A stretch of DNA of 64,000 nucleotides from Candidatus Sedimenticola sp. (ex Thyasira tokunagai) (GCA_037318855.1 CP134874.1:496598-560597), one strand, 5' to 3'. Numbered from the stretch's first letter, positions 1-11,430 are shown. Translations and numbers: made by a program. Notes: generated from the letters alone by a model not told the origin.

Positions 1-1438
1 TACCCAGTTGACCATGCGTACCTTCCATATCGGTGGTGCCGCCTCACGTGCGGCCGCTGTTAGCAGTATTGAGGTCAAGACTCCGGGTACGGTAAAGCTC
101 CACAATATCAAAACGATTCAGCATAAGAGTGGAAACCTGGTGGCGGTCTCTCGCTCCGGTGAGCTGACATTGATGGATAAAGATGGCCGTGAGCGTGAGC
201 GCTATAAGGTGCCTTACGGTGCCAGCATTGCGGTTACTGATGGGGATGCCGTCGGTGGTGGACAGATGGTTGCCAACTGGGACCCCCACACTCATCCGGT
301 AATTACCGAGGTGGCGGGTAAAATTGAGTTCGTTGAGTTCATTGACGGCGTTAGTGTGCAGAGTAAGGTGGACGAGGTAACAGGCCTCGCCTCTCTTGAG
401 ATCATTGATCCAAAGCAGCGTCCGGCAGCCGGTAAGGATATGCGGCCGATGGTTAAATTGCTCGATGAGGAGGGCAAGGACCTAAATATCGCGGGGACCG
501 ATATCCCGGCTCATTACTTCCTTCCCTCAGGGGCGGTGGTTATTGTCGGCGATGGCGCTATGGCGTTGGTGGGTGACACCCTGGCGCGTATCCCCCAGGA
601 ATCTTCAAAAACTCGTGATATCACAGGTGGTCTTCCTCGTGTTGCCGACCTGTTTGAGGCGCGCAAACCGAAAGAGCAGGCTATTCTGGCAGAGGCGACG
701 GGTACCGTTGGCTTTGGTAAGGATACCAAGGGCAAGCAGCGCCTGGTGATTACCGATTCTGATGGTGTGTCCCATGAGGATCTCATTCCCAAGTGGCGCC
801 ATGTCAATGTCTTCGAAGGTGAGCATGTGGCCCGTGGTGAGGTGATCTCCGACGGCGAGTTCAACCTCCACGATATTCTGCGCTTGAAGGGAGTGATCTC
901 TCTGGCCAACTATCTGGTGAACGAAATACAGGATGTCTACCGTCTGCAGGGTGTGAAGATCAACGATAAGCACATCGAGGTAGTTATCCGCCAGATGCTG
1001 CGCAAGGTCGAAATCACTGCGCCAGGAGACACATCGCTGCTGCGTGGCGAGCAGGTTGAGCGCGCACATCTGATGGAGGTTAACGCCAAGATGGAGTCTG
1101 AGGGTAAGCATCCTGCGCTGTGGGAGCCTATTCTGCTTGGAATTACCAAGGCATCGCTGGCCACTGAGTCGTTTATTTCAGCAGCATCGTTCCAGGAGAC
1201 TACGCGTGTCCTTACCGAGGCGGCTGTACGTGGCTCTAATGATTCGTTGATGGGCTTGAAAGAGAACGTGATCGTAGGGCGACTCATTCCGGCGGGTACC
1301 GGTTCTTCCTACCACAATGATCGGCAGCATCGTCGTCAGGGCGAAATGGAGATGGAAGCAGTGGAGGCACCGGTGGAGATGGGTGCTGACGAGGTCGCGG
1401 AGGCGATCAAACAGGCACTTAACACTGCCGATAGCTGA
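1..1438 (+). CDS. rpoC: RNA polymerase subunit beta' (3' part only)
   Basis: C-terminal 478 codons of the beta' subunit, which forms the catalytic cleft of RNA polymerase with beta. The frame is open at base 1, so the gene begins outside the window. Visible landmarks are [12 protein letters not shown] at the start, the gammaproteobacterial insertion (SI3-like, with [13 protein letters not shown]), the [15 protein letters not shown] motif, and the conserved C-terminal stretch [20 protein letters not shown] followed by [16 protein letters not shown]. This corresponds roughly to the last third of the roughly 1400-residue family protein. It lies directly upstream of the str operon, the usual rpoBC-rpsL order. 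Identification is secure; only the truncation by the window edge limits it. Confidence 0.98.
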   Translation, partial: TQLTMRTFHIGGAASRAAAVSSIEVKTPGTVKLHNIKTIQHKSGNLVAVSRSGELTLMDKDGRERERYKVPYGASIAVTDGDAVGGGQMVANWDPHTHPVITEVAGKIEFVEFIDGVSVQSKVDEVTGLASLEIIDPKQRPAAGKDMRPMVKLLDEEGKDLNIAGTDIPAHYFLPSGAVVIVGDGAMALVGDTLARIPQESSKTRDITGGLPRVADLFEARKPKEQAILAEATGTVGFGKDTKGKQRLVITDSDGVSHEDLIPKWRHVNVFEGEHVARGEVISDGEFNLHDILRLKGVISLANYLVNEIQDVYRLQGVKINDKHIEVVIRQMLRKVEITAPGDTSLLRGEQVERAHLMEVNAKMESEGKHPALWEPILLGITKASLATESFISAASFQETTRVLTEAAVRGSNDSLMGLKENVIVGRLIPAGTGSSYHNDRQHRRQGEMEMEAVEAPVEMGADEVAEAIKQALNTADS

Positions 1439-1456
1439 TATCTGTGTGATAAAAGT

Positions 1457-1496
1457 GGAAGCGGTATAACAAAAAATACTTTGGGATACCGCTTCC
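1457..1496 (+). other. Hairpin between rpoC and rpsL
   Basis: An 11-bp perfect inverted repeat (GGAAGCGGTAT at 1457-1467, ATACCGCTTCC at 1486-1496) begins 18 bases after the rpoC stop. No T-run follows, so it is not a canonical intrinsic terminator. It could be a processing or attenuation hairpin that reduces read-through into rpsL. The rest of the 317-base gap holds the str promoter and an apparently untranslated leader. Confidence 0.5.
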
Positions 1497-1527
1497 CGTA
1501 CTCTCGGCGTTTATTGCTTAATTTATG

Positions 1528-1556
1528 TTGACACTAAGCCTTACGCTCCGTAGAAT
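1528..1556 (+). promoter_or_regulatory. Sigma-70 promoter of the str operon
   Basis: TTGACA (1528-1533), a 17-base spacer, then TAGAAT (1551-1556): a perfect -35, a -10 with one mismatch and ideal spacing. It points at rpsL with a leader of about 190 nt. No other strong promoter was noticed before rpsL. Confidence 0.75.
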
Positions 1557-1755
1557 ACGCGCTCTTCTGAGTGGACCTGCATTAACGTGTGGGCATCAGA
1601 TTTCTTTATATCTCAGGTAGTTAAATATACTTGGGTCAGGTTTTTAAGCCTGCATTTGGACTTTCTTGTTGGTGTATGACCTACGAGAGCCCATGTGCTC
1701 GCTTTTCTGGTGCGATAGGGGCGCAAAAAGCCGACCCCTGGAGACGGAATTAAAG

Positions 1756-2130
1756 ATGGCAACAATCAATCAATTGGTGCGCAAGCCTCGTAAGCGCAAG
1801 ATAGAGAAAAGCAATGTGCCGGCCCTTGAGGCCAGCCCGCAGAAACGTGGTGTATGTACTCGTGTTTATACGACTACACCGAAAAAACCTAACTCTGCGC
1901 TGCGTAAGGTTGCTCGTGTGCGTCTAACCAATGGTTATGAGGTGTCAAGCTACATCGGTGGAGAAGGGCACAACCTGCAGGAGCACTCAGTAGTGCTGAT
2001 TCGCGGTGGTCGTGTTAAGGATCTTCCTGGTGTGCGTTACCACGTGGTTCGCGGCAGCTTGGATACCTCGGGTGTTGAGACTCGTCGCCAGGGCCGTTCC
2101 AAATACGGTGCCAAGCGGCCTAAGAGCTGA
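1756..2130 (+). CDS. rpsL: 30S ribosomal protein S12
   Basis: A 124-residue protein, the normal S12 length, starting [16 protein letters not shown]12 sits at the decoding centre and is the streptomycin target. The loop [12 protein letters not shown] carries lysine at the classic resistance position, and [13 protein letters not shown] contains the conserved second loop, so the wild-type drug-sensitive state is expected. The open frame runs 30 codons further upstream from 1666, but that extension does not resemble S12; the ATG at 1756 is preceded by GGA at a workable distance. First gene of the str operon, 27 bases ahead of rpsG. Confidence 0.98.
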   Translation: MATINQLVRKPRKRKIEKSNVPALEASPQKRGVCTRVYTTTPKKPNSALRKVARVRLTNGYEVSSYIGGEGHNLQEHSVVLIRGGRVKDLPGVRYHVVRGSLDTSGVETRRQGRSKYGAKRPKS

Positions 2131-2157
2131 TTGAAAGATTAAACAGGACTGATAGAG

Positions 2158-2628
2158 ATGTCTAGAAGACGAGTTGTAGCGAAGCGTGAGATCCTGCCTG
2201 ACCCTAAGTTTGGAAGTCAGCTGCTTGCCAAGTTTATTAATATGGTGATGGTTGACGGCAAGAAATCTGTTGCTGAGCGCATTATCTATGGTGCTCTCGA
2301 GCGCATGAGCGAAAAGGGCGGAAATGACCCTGTAGAGATGCTTGAGAAGGCGCTGGAAAATGTCCGTCCCATGGTTGAGGTTAAATCTCGCCGTGTTGGT
2401 GGTGCCACCTATCAAGTACCAATCGAGGTACGTCAGGTTCGCCGCAATACTCTGGCGATGCGCTGGTTGATTGATGCGGCACGCAAGCGTAGCGAGAAAT
2501 CTATGGCTTTTCGTCTGGCAGGTGAGCTTTCTGATGCTGCCGAGTCGCGTGGTTCGGCTGTGAAGAAGCGTGAAGAAACCCATCGTATGGCGGAAGCCAA
2601 CAAGGCCTTCTCTCACTACCGCTGGTAA
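2158..2628 (+). CDS. rpsG: 30S ribosomal protein S7
   Basis: A 156-residue S7, the primary 16S rRNA binder that nucleates assembly of the 30S head. Family landmarks are [17 protein letters not shown] at the start, [19 protein letters not shown], and [13 protein letters not shown] followed by ALRWLI-type sequence (here AMRWLIDAA). It lies between rpsL and fusA in the conserved str order. The 75-base gap to fusA contains a 7-bp hairpin (2637-2654, one G-U pair) of unknown role. Confidence 0.98.
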   Translation: MSRRRVVAKREILPDPKFGSQLLAKFINMVMVDGKKSVAERIIYGALERMSEKGGNDPVEMLEKALENVRPMVEVKSRRVGGATYQVPIEVRQVRRNTLAMRWLIDAARKRSEKSMAFRLAGELSDAAESRGSAVKKREETHRMAEANKAFSHYRW

Positions 2629-2703
2629 GTTAGACCCCTCGCCTTGTGGTGAGGTTGCAGTAACCCTTTTTTGCTCTTTAACATTGTCGAACGGATATAG
2701 TAA

Positions 2704-4800
2704 GTGGCGCGTAGCACACCTATCAATCGCTATCGTAATCTTGGCATCATGGCTCACATTGATGCAGGGAAGACTACGACTACCGAGCGCGTGCTCTATT
2801 ATACCGGCGTCTCGCATAAAATTGGCGAGGTGCACGACGGCGCCGCAACAATGGATTGGATGGAGCAAGAGCAGGAGCGTGGTATCACTATCACCTCTGC
2901 CGCCACTACCTGTTTCTGGAGTGGCATGGGTAAGCAGTTTCCTGAACACCGTATCAACATTATCGATACCCCAGGGCATGTCGACTTCACTATTGAGGTC
3001 GAGCGCTCGCTAAGGGTGCTTGATGGTGCTTGTGCGGTGTTTTGTGCTGTTGGGGGTGTGGAGCCGCAGTCTGAGACAGTATGGCGGCAGGCCAATAAAT
3101 ATGGTGTCCCGAGAATTGCGTTCGTCAATAAGATGGATCGCATGGGTGCTGACTTCTTGCGTGTCGTTGAGCAGGTGCGTAGCCGCCTAGGCGCCAATCC
3201 AGTGCCGCTGCAGATTGCAATTGGCGCGGAAGAAGATTTTGAGGGTGTTGTTGACCTGATCAAGATGAAGGGAATTGTCTGGGATGAGGCGTCCCGGGGT
3301 ATGAAGTTTGAAGAGCAGGAAATTCCTGCTGGTCTGCAGGAGCTCGCCGAGGAGTGGCGGGAGAATATGCTCGAAGCTGCGGCTGAGGCGAGTGATGAGC
3401 TGATGGAGCGTTACCTCGAAGAGGGTGATCTCTCGGCTGATGAAATCAGGTCTGGTCTGCGTGCCCGTACGCTGGCTAATGAGATTACACCAATGCTGTG
3501 TGGCAGTGCCTTTAAGAACAAAGGCGTGCAGGCTGTGCTGGATGCTGTAGTCGAATATATGCCCTCTCCGGTAGATGTTCCTGCCATTAAGGGCATCCTG
3601 GATGACAAGGATGAGACTGAGGCCGAGAGGCCTTCTGATGACGATGCACCTTTTGCCGCGCTGGCGTTTAAAATCGCCACTGATCCTTTTGTAGGCAATT
3701 TAACTTTTTTTCGTGTATACTCCGGCGTCCTCAATTCGGGAGATACGGTCTACAACCCTGTTAAGGGCAAAAAAGACCGTATCGGCCGCATCCTGCAGAT
3801 GCATGCCAACTCTCGTGAGGAGATTAAAGAGGTACGCGCTGGTGACATCGCTGCGGCAGTTGGCCTCAAGGATGTTACAACTGGAGAGACCCTCTGTGCG
3901 CTGAGTGATGTAATCACTTTGGAGCGAATGGAGTTTCCAGAGCCGGTGATCGCGGTAGCCGTTGAGCCGAGGACCGTTGCGGATCAGGAGAAGATGGGTG
4001 TCGCTCTCTCCAAGCTTGCGCACGAGGATCCTTCGTTCCGTGTCAGTACTGATGATGAGTCTGGACAGACGATTATCGCCGGAATGGGTGAGTTGCACCT
4101 GGAGATTATCGTTGATCGCATGAAGCGCGAGTTTAGCGTTGAGGCTAATGTGGGTGCACCACAAGTGGCTTACCGCGAAACGATACGCCAGCGTGTCGAG
4201 CAGGAAGGCAAGTTTGTACGTCAGTCCGGCGGCCGTGGCCAGTATGGGCACGTCTACCTGCGGATTGAGCCGAAAGAGCCGGGTAGCGGCTATGAGTTCG
4301 TAAACGAGATTGTTGGTGGTGTGGTTCCTAAGGAGTACATACCAGCGGTCGATAAGGGTGTCCAGGAGCAGATGCAGAACGGCGTTATTGCCGGGTACCC
4401 AATGGTTGATGTCAAGGTGACCCTGTTTGATGGTTCATACCACGATGTCGACTCTAACGAGATGGCGTTCAAGATTGCCGGCTCCATGTGTTTCAGAGAT
4501 GGTGTGGCCAATGCCAAGCCCGCTCTGCTTGAGCCGGTTATGAGTGTCGAAGTTGTAACGCCCGAAGACTATATGGGTGATGTGATGGGCGACTTGAGCA
4601 GTCGCCGTGGAGTGCTGCAGGGTATGGAAGACTCCCCTGCAGGCAAGCAGCTTAAAGCTGAAGTGCCGCTCTCTGAGATGTTCGGTTACGCAACAGACTT
4701 GCGTTCTGCAACTCAGGGTCGTGCGACCTACAGCATGGAGTTTTCCAAGTATAACGAAGTCCCGGCAAGCATTGCCGAGGCTTTCGCCAAGAAACAGTAA
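2704..4800 (+). CDS. fusA: Elongation factor G
   Basis: A 698-residue translocation GTPase, normal length. The GTPase domain is complete: [15 protein letters not shown] (P-loop), [11 protein letters not shown] (switch I region), [16 protein letters not shown] (G3) and NKMDRMGAD (G4). Domain IV is visible as the GGRGQYGHV and [14 protein letters not shown] regions. Translation starts at GTG 2704 with only a weak ribosome binding site. It is followed after 20 bases by tuf, as in the str operon. This looks like the housekeeping EF-G; no second copy is in the window. Confidence 0.98.
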   Translation: MARSTPINRYRNLGIMAHIDAGKTTTTERVLYYTGVSHKIGEVHDGAATMDWMEQEQERGITITSAATTCFWSGMGKQFPEHRINIIDTPGHVDFTIEVERSLRVLDGACAVFCAVGGVEPQSETVWRQANKYGVPRIAFVNKMDRMGADFLRVVEQVRSRLGANPVPLQIAIGAEEDFEGVVDLIKMKGIVWDEASRGMKFEEQEIPAGLQELAEEWRENMLEAAAEASDELMERYLEEGDLSADEIRSGLRARTLANEITPMLCGSAFKNKGVQAVLDAVVEYMPSPVDVPAIKGILDDKDETEAERPSDDDAPFAALAFKIATDPFVGNLTFFRVYSGVLNSGDTVYNPVKGKKDRIGRILQMHANSREEIKEVRAGDIAAAVGLKDVTTGETLCALSDVITLERMEFPEPVIAVAVEPRTVADQEKMGVALSKLAHEDPSFRVSTDDESGQTIIAGMGELHLEIIVDRMKREFSVEANVGAPQVAYRETIRQRVEQEGKFVRQSGGRGQYGHVYLRIEPKEPGSGYEFVNEIVGGVVPKEYIPAVDKGVQEQMQNGVIAGYPMVDVKVTLFDGSYHDVDSNEMAFKIAGSMCFRDGVANAKPALLEPVMSVEVVTPEDYMGDVMGDLSSRRGVLQGMEDSPAGKQLKAEVPLSEMFGYATDLRSATQGRATYSMEFSKYNEVPASIAEAFAKKQ

Positions 4801-4820
4801 ATCCTTAAGGGGTAGATATC

Positions 4821-6011
4821 GTGTCCAAGGAAAAATTCGAACGTACAAAACCGCATGTAAACGTAGGCACCATTGGCCACGTTGATCACGGTAAGACCAC
4901 GTTGACCGCAGCAATCACCAAAGTGATGGCTGAAGCTCGTGGCGGCGAGTTCAAAGACTACGCCGACATCGACAACGCCCCAGAAGAGCGTGAGCGCGGT
5001 ATCACTATTGCTACCGCACACGTTGAGTACGAGTCTGAAGCTCGTCATTACGCTCACGTTGACTGCCCGGGACATGCTGACTATGTCAAGAACATGATCA
5101 CCGGTGCGGCCCAGATGGACGGCGCTATTCTCGTCTGCTCCGCTGCTGACGGCCCCATGCCTCAGACCCGTGAGCACATCCTGCTGTCTCGCCAGGTTGG
5201 CGTCCCATACATCCTTGTTTATATGAACAAGGCAGACATGGTTGACGACGAAGAGCTGATTGAGCTGGTTGAGATGGAGATTCGCGAGCTGCTCGACGCC
5301 TACGAGTTCCCGGGTGACGACACACCGATCGTTGTTGGTTCAGCACTGAAAGCGCTGGAAGGCGACACCTCTGATATAGGTGTTCCCTCTATCATTAAGC
5401 TGGTTGAGGAGATGGATGCTTACATCCCGACACCTGAGCGTGATACCGAAAAGCCGTTTTTGATGCCGATCGAAGATGTCTTCTCGATCTCTGGTCGCGG
5501 TACGGTTGTTACCGGTCGTGTTGAGCGTGGCATTGTTCACGTCAGTGACGAGATCGAGATTGTTGGTATCAAAGACACCACCAAGACCACCTGTACCGGT
5601 GTTGAGATGTTCCGCAAGCTGCTGGATCAGGGTGAAGCGGGTGACAACGTGGGCGTACTGCTTCGTGGTACCAAGCGTGAAGAGGTTGAGCGTGGCCAGG
5701 TACTGGCGAAGCCGGGTAGCATCACCCCTCACACTCACTTCGAAGCCGAGGTGTATGTACTGAGCAAGGATGAGGGTGGTCGTCACACACCATTCTTCAA
5801 TAACTACCGTCCGCAGTTCTACTTCCGTACAACGGATGTGACCGGTGCCTGTGACCTGCCCGAGGGCGTGGAGATGGTAATGCCGGGAGACAACGTGAAG
5901 ATGCAGGTCAAGTTGATTGCACCGATCGCGATGGAAGAAGGTCTACGTTTTGCAATCCGCGAAGGCGGCCGTACTGTCGGCGCCGGCGTTGTTGCTAAGA
6001 TCATCGAGTAA
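4821..6011 (+). CDS. tuf: Elongation factor Tu
   Basis: A 396-residue EF-Tu that delivers aminoacyl-tRNA to the ribosome. G motifs seen: [42 protein letters not shown]. It starts at GTG 4821 with AAGGGG 8 bases upstream. Only one tuf copy is visible here; many gammaproteobacteria have a second near the tRNA genes upstream of rpoB, which would lie outside the window. It is followed by rpsJ after 16 bases, so the str and S10 operons are physically joined with no room for a separate S10 leader. Confidence 0.98.
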   Translation: MSKEKFERTKPHVNVGTIGHVDHGKTTLTAAITKVMAEARGGEFKDYADIDNAPEERERGITIATAHVEYESEARHYAHVDCPGHADYVKNMITGAAQMDGAILVCSAADGPMPQTREHILLSRQVGVPYILVYMNKADMVDDEELIELVEMEIRELLDAYEFPGDDTPIVVGSALKALEGDTSDIGVPSIIKLVEEMDAYIPTPERDTEKPFLMPIEDVFSISGRGTVVTGRVERGIVHVSDEIEIVGIKDTTKTTCTGVEMFRKLLDQGEAGDNVGVLLRGTKREEVERGQVLAKPGSITPHTHFEAEVYVLSKDEGGRHTPFFNNYRPQFYFRTTDVTGACDLPEGVEMVMPGDNVKMQVKLIAPIAMEEGLRFAIREGGRTVGAGVVAKIIE

Positions 6012-6027
6012 TTTTTGAGTAATTGAT

Positions 6028-6339
6028 ATGGCCAACCAGAGAATACGCATTCGACTGAAGGCTTTCGATCACCGTCTGATCGATCAGTCTGCACGTGAAA
6101 TCGTAGATACCGCGAAGCGTACCGGTGCACAGGTTCACGGACCGATTCCGCTGCCGACCAAGAAAGAGCGCTACACCGTGTTGATTTCACCGCACGTAAA
6201 CAAGGACGCTCGCGATCAGTACGAGATTCGCACCCATAAGCGTTTGATGGATATTGTCGATCCAACCGATAAAACGGTAGACGCATTGATGAAGCTGGAC
6301 CTTGCAACCGGCGTTGATGTTCAAATCAAGCTGAACTGA
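6028..6339 (+). CDS. rpsJ: 30S ribosomal protein S10
   Basis: A 103-residue S10, normal length, with the conserved N-terminal [14 protein letters not shown] and the loop [16 protein letters not shown]10 sits in the 30S head and, as NusE, also takes part in antitermination complexes. It opens the S10 gene series and lies 10 bases before rplC. Confidence 0.98.
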   Translation: MANQRIRIRLKAFDHRLIDQSAREIVDTAKRTGAQVHGPIPLPTKKERYTVLISPHVNKDARDQYEIRTHKRLMDIVDPTDKTVDALMKLDLATGVDVQIKLN

Positions 6340-6349
6340 GGTTAAGAAG

Positions 6350-7000
6350 ATGGCGATTGGAATTGTCGGACGCAAAGTAGGCATGACCCGAGTCTTCACT
6401 GAAGAGGGTGCTTCTGTACCTGTTACAGTGATAGAGGTAGCACCAAACCGGGTTACGCAACTGCGTACAGAAGAGAATGACGGCTACACTGCTGTCCAGG
6501 TAACCACCGGAAGCCGTAAAAGTTCCCGTGTCAACAAAGCGATGGCGGGTCACTATGCCAAGGCCGGTGTTGAAGCGGGCCGCGGTATCTGGGAGTTTCG
6601 TCTTGCTGAAGGTGAAAGTGAAGGTATCGAGATTGGTGGTGAAATCAACGTCGGTATTTTTGAAAACGGCCAGATCATTGACGTGCGCGGCACGAGCAAG
6701 GGTAAGGGTTTTCAGGGTGGCGTGAAGCGCCACAATTTCACAATGCAGGATGCTACACACGGTAACTCGATTTCACATCGTGCGGCGGGCTCAATTGGCC
6801 AGTGCCAGACTCCGGGACGTGTGTTCAAGGGTAAAAAGATGGCTGGGCAGATGGGTAACGTCCAGTGTGCTGCACAGAACGTTGAAGTTGTTCGTGTGGA
6901 CGTAGAACGTAATCTCTTGTTGGTAAAGGGGCCTGTACCAGGCTCTCGTGGTGGTGATGTGATTGTCACCCCTGCCATCAAGATGCTGAACAAGGGGTAA
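6350..7000 (+). CDS. rplC: 50S ribosomal protein L3
   Basis: A 216-residue L3, an early-assembly 23S rRNA binder near the peptidyl transferase centre. Landmarks are the start [15 protein letters not shown], the [15 protein letters not shown] loop that reaches toward the active site, and [14 protein letters not shown]. The glutamine in the MAGQMG region is the residue methylated by PrmB in enteric bacteria. It is followed by rplD after 6 bases. Confidence 0.98.
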   Translation: MAIGIVGRKVGMTRVFTEEGASVPVTVIEVAPNRVTQLRTEENDGYTAVQVTTGSRKSSRVNKAMAGHYAKAGVEAGRGIWEFRLAEGESEGIEIGGEINVGIFENGQIIDVRGTSKGKGFQGGVKRHNFTMQDATHGNSISHRAAGSIGQCQTPGRVFKGKKMAGQMGNVQCAAQNVEVVRVDVERNLLLVKGPVPGSRGGDVIVTPAIKMLNKG

Positions 7001-7006
7001 TTACAG

Positions 7007-7621
7007 ATGGACCTCAATGTACAGGCAGGCAGCGGCGACGCAGGAACCCTACAGGTTTCTGACGACGTCTTTGCAGCAAAATTTAATGAAGCGCTGATTC
7101 ATCAGGTTGTTACTGCTTACATGGCCGGGGCACGCTCCGGTAGTAAAGCGCACAAGAGCCGTTCTGAAGTCAGTGGTGGTGGCGCCAAGCCTTGGCGGCA
7201 GAAAGGCACTGGCCGGGCTCGCGCCGGTACGATTCGCAGCCCGATCTGGCGCAGCGGTGGTGTGACTTTCGCTGCACGCCCACGTAGCTATGAGCAGAAG
7301 GTCAACCGTAAAATGTACACCGGTGCATTGCGTTCGATTCTCTCTGAGCTGGTGCGCAATGAGCGTTTGGTTGCCGTCGGTGATTTCACTGTCGAAGCAG
7401 CAAAAACCAAAGAGCTGGTTTCAAAGCTTGCCGGTCTGGATCTCAATGATGTCCTGATCGTTGCGGAGCAGCCGGATGAGAATCTCTACCTGGCTGCGCG
7501 TAACCTCTACGGCGTCGGCGTATGTGATGTCAATGAAGTCGATCCTGTCAGCTTGGTAGGATACGAGAAAGTGTTGATCACCTCTGGCGCGGTTAAGAAG
7601 CTGGAGGAGCGTCTGTCATGA
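7007..7621 (+). CDS. rplD: 50S ribosomal protein L4
   Basis: A 204-residue L4 whose extended loop lines the exit tunnel. The loop is visible as [19 protein letters not shown] and RGGVTF-like sequence ([11 protein letters not shown]). In enterics L4 represses its own S10 operon through a leader; here no such leader exists upstream because tuf is only 16 bases from rpsJ. The end overlaps rplW by the 4-base ATGA junction, which suggests translational coupling. Confidence 0.98.
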   Translation: MDLNVQAGSGDAGTLQVSDDVFAAKFNEALIHQVVTAYMAGARSGSKAHKSRSEVSGGGAKPWRQKGTGRARAGTIRSPIWRSGGVTFAARPRSYEQKVNRKMYTGALRSILSELVRNERLVAVGDFTVEAAKTKELVSKLAGLDLNDVLIVAEQPDENLYLAARNLYGVGVCDVNEVDPVSLVGYEKVLITSGAVKKLEERLS

Positions 7622-7914
7622 ATAAAGAGCGTTTGATGCAGGTCCTTGAAGGGCCGGTAGTGTCAGAAAAGAGCACGATCGCTGCAGATGCAGCCAGGCA
7701 GTTTGTATTCAAGGTAGTTCCTGATGCAACTAAGCCTGAGATCAAAAAGGCTGTAGAGCTGATGTTCGACGTAAAAGTAGAGAATGTTCGCGTAGTCAAC
7801 ATAAAGGGCAAGGCGAAACGTTTCGGCGCGATGATGGGTCGTCGTAACAACGTTCGCAAGGCTTACGTTAAGTTGGCTGAAGGCAGTGATATCGATTTTG
7901 GTGCAGGTGCCTAA
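7618..7914 (+). CDS. rplW: 50S ribosomal protein L23
   Basis: A 98-residue L23 located at the tunnel exit, where it is a docking point for trigger factor and SRP. Visible landmarks are [12 protein letters not shown], the [17 protein letters not shown] stretch and the [11 protein letters not shown] segment. It starts within the rplD stop (ATGA overlap). A 41-base gap separates it from rplB. Confidence 0.97.
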   Translation: MNKERLMQVLEGPVVSEKSTIAADAARQFVFKVVPDATKPEIKKAVELMFDVKVENVRVVNIKGKAKRFGAMMGRRNNVRKAYVKLAEGSDIDFGAGA

Positions 7915-7955
7915 TAGGCATTGCTAACAGAATCAGTTAGAGCGGAAGCAAGACA

Positions 7956-8783
7956 ATGGCAATCGTTAAAACCAAACCAACATCAGCCGGACGCCGGTTT
8001 GTAGTCAAGGTTGTAAATCCTGACTTGCACAAGGGTGAGCCTCACGGCCCGCTTTTGGAAAAGAAGAGCAAGAGCGGCGGTCGTAACAATAACGGGCGTA
8101 TTACTACTCGTCATCGTGGCGGTGGTCATAAGCAGCGTTATCGTGTGATTGATTTCAAGCGTGATAAGGACGGCATTGCCGGAACTATAGAACGTATTGA
8201 ATACGATCCGAATCGGACTGCAAATATTGCACTCATAAAATATGCCGATGGCGAGCGTCGTTACATTATCGCTCCCAAGGGTGTCAGTGCAGGTGACGTT
8301 ATAGAATCAGGCGAAGCGGTTGAGATTCGTTCCGGCAACTGTTTGCCTATACGAAATATCCCACTTGGTTCGATCCTTCACTGTATCGAGATCAAGAGTG
8401 GAAAGGGTGCACAGATGGCGCGCTCCGCCGGCACATCAGCTCAGCTGGTTGCGCGAGAGGGTGAGTATGCTACCCTTCGCCTCCGCTCAGGTGAGATGCG
8501 TAAGGTTCGCTCTGAGTGCCGAGCGGTTATCGGTGAGGTCAGTAACTCTGAGCATAGCCTGCGGAAATTGGGTAAAGCAGGTGCCACACGCTGGCGCGGT
8601 GTTCGACCAACCGTACGCGGTGTGGTGATGAACCCGGTAGACCATCCACATGGTGGTGGTGAGGGCCGTACTTCGGGTGGTCGTCACCCAGTAAGCCCAT
8701 GGGGAACGCCGACCAAGGGCTTCAAGACTCGTACTAACAAGCGCACGGATAAGATGATTGTGCGTCGTCGCAATCGTAAATAA
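7956..8783 (+). CDS. rplB: 50S ribosomal protein L2
   Basis: A 275-residue L2, important for subunit association and peptidyl transferase. Landmarks are [19 protein letters not shown], the RNA-binding segment, and [15 protein letters not shown], which contains the conserved histidine near the peptidyl transferase centre. Normal length and normal S10 operon position before rpsS. Confidence 0.98.
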   Translation: MAIVKTKPTSAGRRFVVKVVNPDLHKGEPHGPLLEKKSKSGGRNNNGRITTRHRGGGHKQRYRVIDFKRDKDGIAGTIERIEYDPNRTANIALIKYADGERRYIIAPKGVSAGDVIESGEAVEIRSGNCLPIRNIPLGSILHCIEIKSGKGAQMARSAGTSAQLVAREGEYATLRLRSGEMRKVRSECRAVIGEVSNSEHSLRKLGKAGATRWRGVRPTVRGVVMNPVDHPHGGGEGRTSGGRHPVSPWGTPTKGFKTRTNKRTDKMIVRRRNRK

Positions 8784-8804
8784 CCGGAACTGAGGTAAGC
8801 TAAG

Positions 8805-9080
8805 GTGCCACGTTCAATTAAAAAAGGCCCGTTCATCGATCACCATCTTGTTAAGAAGGTGGATGAAGCGGTCGCCAGCAAAGTCAAACGTCCAATTAAG
8901 ACTTGGTCGCGTCGTTCCATGGTTTCACCGGATATGGTGGGATTGACTATCGCGATCTACAACGGGCGCCAACATGTACCAGTTCTGGTTTCTGAGAATA
9001 TGGTTGGTCACAAACTCGGTGAGTTTGCTGTGACACGCACCTATCGCGGTCACGTGGCTGACAAGAAATCTAAACACTAA
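8805..9080 (+). CDS. rpsS: 30S ribosomal protein S19
   Basis: A 91-residue S19 of the 30S head, which contacts S13 and the 50S subunit. It starts at GTG 8805, giving [19 protein letters not shown]. The conserved core is [22 protein letters not shown] followed by HKLGEF. Normal position between rplB and rplV. Confidence 0.98.
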   Translation: MPRSIKKGPFIDHHLVKKVDEAVASKVKRPIKTWSRRSMVSPDMVGLTIAIYNGRQHVPVLVSENMVGHKLGEFAVTRTYRGHVADKKSKH

Positions 9081-9094
9081 ACGGGATTTGAACC

Positions 9095-9427
9095 ATGCAG
9101 GCACTGGCTAAATTGCGCTATGCGCGCATCTCGGCACAGAAGGGCCGTCTGGTCGCAGACCAGATCCGAGGTCTCCCCGTGGAGAAGGCTCTAGAGACTC
9201 TCACCTTCAGTAAGAAGAAGGGAGCAGACCTGATGAAAAAGGTGCTCGACTCTGCAATTGCAAATGCAGAGAACAATGAGGGAGCGGATATTGATGAATT
9301 GAAGGTTTCAGCTGTCATGGTTGACGAAGGGCCGACAATGAAACGTATTCGTGCACGTGCAAAAGGGCGTGCAGCTCGGATTTTGAAACGCAGCAGTCAC
9401 ATTACCGTGACTGTCTCGGACAAGTAA
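9095..9427 (+). CDS. rplV: 50S ribosomal protein L22
   Basis: A 110-residue L22, a globular domain plus a long beta-hairpin that lines the exit tunnel. The hairpin is recognisable from [19 protein letters not shown] near residues 75-95, and the N-terminal [16 protein letters not shown] is typical. It shows no insertion in the hairpin of the kind associated with macrolide resistance. Confidence 0.98.
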   Translation: MQALAKLRYARISAQKGRLVADQIRGLPVEKALETLTFSKKKGADLMKKVLDSAIANAENNEGADIDELKVSAVMVDEGPTMKRIRARAKGRAARILKRSSHITVTVSDK

Positions 9428-9443
9428 GGCAAGAGAGGCCATT

Positions 9444-10127
9444 ATGGGTCAGAAAGTACATCCTACAGGTATACGGCTTGGCATCGTCAAACAGCATACC
9501 TCCAAGTGGTTTGCTGAATCGAAAGACTATGCCAACCTCCTGAATGCAGATCTTGAGGTGCGTGATTATCTTAAGAAACGCCTCTCTCAGGCATCGGTCA
9601 GTCGTATCCAGATCGACCGTCCAGCTAAAAATGCCCACATTACCATCCATACGGCTCGCCCCGGTATCGTGATCGGGAAAAAGGGTGAGGATATCGATAA
9701 ACTGCGTACTGAAGTATCACGCAGGATGGGTGTTCCTGTTCACGTCAGTGTTGAAGAGATCCGCAAGCCGGAACTGGACGCACAGTTGGTTGCAGAGGGT
9801 ATCACCCAGCAGTTGGAGCGTCGTGTCATGTTCCGTCGTGCCATGAAGCGTTCAGTTCAGACTACCATGCGTCTGGGTGCAGGTGGTATCAAGATACATA
9901 TATCGGGACGCCTCAATGGTGCAGAGATTGCGCGTAGCGAGTGGTATAGAGAGGGGCGCGTTCCCCTGCATACCTTGCGTGCGGATATCGACTATGGCTT
10001 TGCAGAAGCCAATACAACCTACGGCATTATTGGCGTGAAGGTCTGGGTCTTCAAGGGTGAGGTCTTCGATGGTGTTCCCCAGGAAGAAGAGAAGGCGCCA
10101 AAGCGTAAGCCGCGGAAGAGGGATTAA
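9444..10127 (+). CDS. rpsC: 30S ribosomal protein S3
   Basis: A 227-residue S3 with an N-terminal KH domain ([18 protein letters not shown] motif, here [15 protein letters not shown]) and the C-terminal domain [15 protein letters not shown]3 forms part of the mRNA entry channel with S4 and S5. The basic tail [14 protein letters not shown] is ordinary for the family. rplP begins 2 bases after its stop. Confidence 0.98.
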   Translation: MGQKVHPTGIRLGIVKQHTSKWFAESKDYANLLNADLEVRDYLKKRLSQASVSRIQIDRPAKNAHITIHTARPGIVIGKKGEDIDKLRTEVSRRMGVPVHVSVEEIRKPELDAQLVAEGITQQLERRVMFRRAMKRSVQTTMRLGAGGIKIHISGRLNGAEIARSEWYREGRVPLHTLRADIDYGFAEANTTYGIIGVKVWVFKGEVFDGVPQEEEKAPKRKPRKRD

Positions 10128-10129
10128 TC

Positions 10130-10543
10130 ATGTTAATGCCGAAACGGACAAAATTCCGTAAACAGATGAAGGGCCGCAATCGCGGTCTTGCAGAACGAGG
10201 TGGTAAGGTTAGCTTCGGTGAGTTTGGCCTGCAGGCCATTGGTCGCGGTAGACTGACTTCACGTCAGATTGAGGCTGCGCGTCGTACCATCACCCGTCAG
10301 GTAAAGCGTGGTGGTAAGTTGTGGATTCGTGTATTCCCAGACAAGCCGATCACCAGTAAGCCTCTCGAAGTGCGACAGGGTAAAGGCAAGGGTAACGTAG
10401 AGTACTGGGTTGCCCAGATCCAGCCGGGTCGCATGCTGTATGAAATTGAGGGCATTGATGAGGAGACGGCGCGCGAGGCATTTACCCTTGCAGCAGCTAA
10501 GCTCCCGTTTAAAACCGCCTTCGCAAAACGGACGGTACTGTGA
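10130..10543 (+). CDS. rplP: 50S ribosomal protein L16
   Basis: A 137-residue L16 near the A-site tRNA elbow. It starts [19 protein letters not shown], matching the usual family start, so the first of the two ATG codons is preferred. The conserved [15 protein letters not shown] and [17 protein letters not shown] segments are present. Its stop overlaps the rpmC start by one base (TGATG). Confidence 0.98.
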   Translation: MLMPKRTKFRKQMKGRNRGLAERGGKVSFGEFGLQAIGRGRLTSRQIEAARRTITRQVKRGGKLWIRVFPDKPITSKPLEVRQGKGKGNVEYWVAQIQPGRMLYEIEGIDEETAREAFTLAAAKLPFKTAFAKRTVL

Positions 10544-10743
10544 TGAAAGCTACAGAACTAAGGGCCAAGAGCCCGGCCGAACTGGAAGAGTCTCTGCTGG
10601 AATTGCGCAAAGAGCAGTTCAATCTGCGCATGCAGCGTGGATCCGGACAACTGAGTCGTCCATCAGAGATGAACCGGGTGCGAAAAACCATTGCCCGTAT
10701 TAAAACCGTTTTGAATGAAATGAGAGCAGGTGAAGCATCATGA
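10543..10743 (+). CDS. rpmC: 50S ribosomal protein L29
   Basis: A 66-residue L29, an alpha-helical protein at the tunnel exit near L23. The start is [24 protein letters not shown] at 10540 would add one residue, but the ATG at 10543 matches family starts and forms the TGATG junction with rplP. The end overlaps rpsQ by 4 bases, so rplP, rpmC and rpsQ look translationally coupled. Confidence 0.96.
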   Translation: MKATELRAKSPAELEESLLELRKEQFNLRMQRGSGQLSRPSEMNRVRKTIARIKTVLNEMRAGEAS

Positions 10744-11000
10744 GCGAGCAGGAAGTTAGCAATCGCACGCTCCAGGGGCGCGTGGTCAGCGACAAGATGG
10801 ATAAAACCGTCACTGTTATGGTTGAGCGTCAGGTGAAGCATCCGCTCTACGGAAAATACATTCGCCGTTCCACTAAGATTCACGCTCATGACGAAAGCAA
10901 TGAGTGTGGGTTGGGTGACGTGGTTATCATTGAACAGTGCCGTCCGCTATCAAAGAGCAAGACCTGGCGTCTGGTCACGGTTGTTGAAAAAGCATCCTGA
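10740..11000 (+). CDS. rpsQ: 30S ribosomal protein S17
   Basis: An 86-residue OB-fold S17 that binds 16S rRNA early in assembly. Motifs seen: [20 protein letters not shown] and [19 protein letters not shown]. Last gene of the S10 series; a 61-base gap with no obvious promoter precedes rplN and the spc series. Confidence 0.98.
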   Translation: MSEQEVSNRTLQGRVVSDKMDKTVTVMVERQVKHPLYGKYIRRSTKIHAHDESNECGLGDVVIIEQCRPLSKSKTWRLVTVVEKAS

Positions 11001-11061
11001 AGATAGACCTCGGAATTAATACGGTTTTCGTAACACTGAATTTATAGTTTGGGATAGTCCA

Positions 11062-11430
11062 ATGATCCAGATGCAGACAATGCTGAACGTTGCCGACAAT
11101 AGCGGTGCAAAGCGAGTCCAGTGCATAAAAGTACTGGGCGGCTCGCACCGCCGTTATGCCGGTATCGGGGATATTATTAAAGTGAGCATCAAGGATGCCA
11201 TGCCCCGGGGTAAGGTAAAAAAGGGTGACGTCTATAACGCTGTTGTTGTTCGCACAAAGAAAGGCGTTCGTCGTTCTGACGGTTCTATGATCCGTTTTGA
11301 CGGTAACGCTGCTGTTTTGCTGAACACCCAACTGCAGCCTATCGGAACCCGTATATTCGGACCGGTTACCCGTGAACTGCGTGGCGAGCGTTTTATGAAA
11401 ATCATCTCGCTCGCGCCAGAAGTGCTCTAA
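11062..11430 (+). CDS. rplN: 50S ribosomal protein L14
   Basis: A 122-residue L14 that forms intersubunit contacts. It starts [19 protein letters not shown], the standard family N terminus, and carries the signature [20 protein letters not shown]. First gene of the spc series; rplX follows after 10 bases. Confidence 0.98.
   Translation: MIQMQTMLNVADNSGAKRVQCIKVLGGSHRRYAGIGDIIKVSIKDAMPRGKVKKGDVYNAVVVRTKKGVRRSDGSMIRFDGNAAVLLNTQLQPIGTRIFGPVTRELRGERFMKIISLAPEVL

Noticed and set aside
2637..2671. Terminator between rpsG and fusA
   Set aside because: The 7-bp hairpin is separated from the T-run by more than ten bases, and the str operon is expected to be continuous here.
1987..2979. A 330-codon - strand reading frame across rpsL, rpsG and fusA
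   Set aside because: Antisense to three certain genes, no ribosome binding site and no recognisable domain.
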